From an uncultured Pelagibacteraceae bacterium (GTDB lineage: Bacteria; Pseudomonadota; Alphaproteobacteria; Pelagibacterales; AG-422-B15), in contig CACIRX010000002.1 of assembly GCA_902589175.1 (NCBI GenBank), forward strand, positions 1 to 64,000: a stretch of 64,000 bases of DNA, read 5' to 3'. Position 1 is the first letter of the stretch; each line of letters opens with the position of its first letter. This document shows positions 63,570 through 64,000 of this stretch, piece after piece. The notes under the pieces are model-generated. The model searched no databases. It was not told where the DNA came from and saw only the letters and a program-made list of their open reading frames with translations. Made by a program: the position numbers and the translations under genes.

Positions 63570-64000
63570 TAATCCCTCTTTTAAAAGTTACAAATTTAAG
63601 CAAATCTTATGATAATATTGTTGGATGTAAAAATATTTCAATGTCACTATATCCAGGTGAAGTATTGGGCATTGTCGGTGAGTCTGGTTCCGGTAAAACA
63701 ACCTTAATTAACTGCTTATCCGGCAATCTTGAGCCTGATAGAGGAAAAATAATTTTCAATATTAACAACAAAGAAACCGACTTTTTAAATATATCAGAGT
63801 CAGAGAAAAGAAAATTTATTAGAACAGATTTAGCTTTTGTTCATCAAAACCCACGTGACGGATTAAGATTAAATGTATCAGCAGGTGGTAATATAGGCGA
63901 AAAATTAATGTCTGTTGGCTATAGACATTATGGAAATATAAGAAGCTTAGCAACAAAATGGGTGAATAAAGTTGAAATAGACAAAAGTAGAATTGATGAT
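63566..64000 (+). CDS. phnK: C-P lyase ABC-type subunit PhnK, truncated by window edge
   Basis: First 145 codons only. Starts MIIPLLKVTNLSKSY; Walker A GESGSGKTT; Q-loop FVHQNPRDGLRLNVSAGGN, then GYRHYGNIRSLA, which is the PhnK-specific region (QNPRDGLR, SAGGNI, RHYG). PhnK binds the PhnGHIJ core. The signature and Walker B motifs are outside the window. Confidence 0.95.
   Translation, partial: MIIPLLKVTNLSKSYDNIVGCKNISMSLYPGEVLGIVGESGSGKTTLINCLSGNLEPDRGKIIFNINNKETDFLNISESEKRKFIRTDLAFVHQNPRDGLRLNVSAGGNIGEKLMSVGYRHYGNIRSLATKWVNKVEIDKSRIDD

Overview
The window is a continuous piece of a strongly AT-rich, gene-dense chromosome with very short intergenic gaps and many ATGA or TAATG stop/start overlaps. 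Conserved blocks place it in the Alphaproteobacteria: tpiA-secG-pyrG-kdsA-eno-ftsB-lipA-ratA, ispDF, ntrY-ntrX-trkA-dat-hflX, tmk-holB-metG-tatD and mfd-sdhE-recG-DUF502. AT-richness, compactness, a GMC oxidoreductase, MAPEG proteins and a C-P lyase cluster fit a streamlined marine planktonic lineage (SAR11-like or HIMB59/AEGEAN-169-like). That placement is inference from gene content; no 16S gene is present.

Layout. 1-9111: housekeeping genes for glycolysis, CTP, Kdo, lipoate, isoprenoids and phospholipid, starting inside a truncated ppiD. 9145-15575: NtrYX two-component system, TrkA, D-amino-acid aminotransferase, HflX. 15568-22577: an envelope-glycan island with DUF3108, three glycosyltransferase-like proteins, a GDP-mannose 4,6-dehydratase, a ColD-like PLP enzyme with His in place of the catalytic Lys, and a DUF6165 protein. 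22581-29472: tatD, metG, holB, tmk and a cell-wall trio (dacC, rlpA, mltB). 29454-34400: reverse transsulfuration pair, a phosphotransacetylase-like enzyme with two tiny membrane ORFs upstream, and an HTH protein. 34390-42820: membrane proteins, tRNA-Ser(TGA), GMC oxidoreductase flanked by a 36-bp direct repeat, YajQ, a CoA-transferase and a shortened mfd. 42854-51397: recG, amidase, several small membrane proteins, two MAPEG proteins, a 32-residue Cys-rich peptide ORF, a hotdog thioesterase-like protein, VanZ, an SDR and a flavoprotein.

51434-64000 is a phosphonate island. It holds phnX; a convergent pair encoding a PhnZ-like HD oxygenase and a CX5R phosphatase; the phnC-D-E1-E2 transporter; two unrecognised secreted proteins; an MFS transporter; phnF; and phnG-H-I-J-K running off the end. 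Both hydrolytic (PhnX), oxidative (PhnZ-like) and radical (C-P lyase) phosphonate cleavage are therefore encoded side by side. TGTAAYA half-sites spaced about 11 bp precede three transcription units, suggesting common PhoB control, and a tandem TTGTATAG site at the phnG promoter is a candidate PhnF operator.

The least explained items are the phosphatase/PhnZ-like couple, the secreted proteins inside the phn island, the Cys-rich peptide with its possible RNA switch, the dideoxysugar-type glycan island, and a Mfd lacking its UvrA-binding module.
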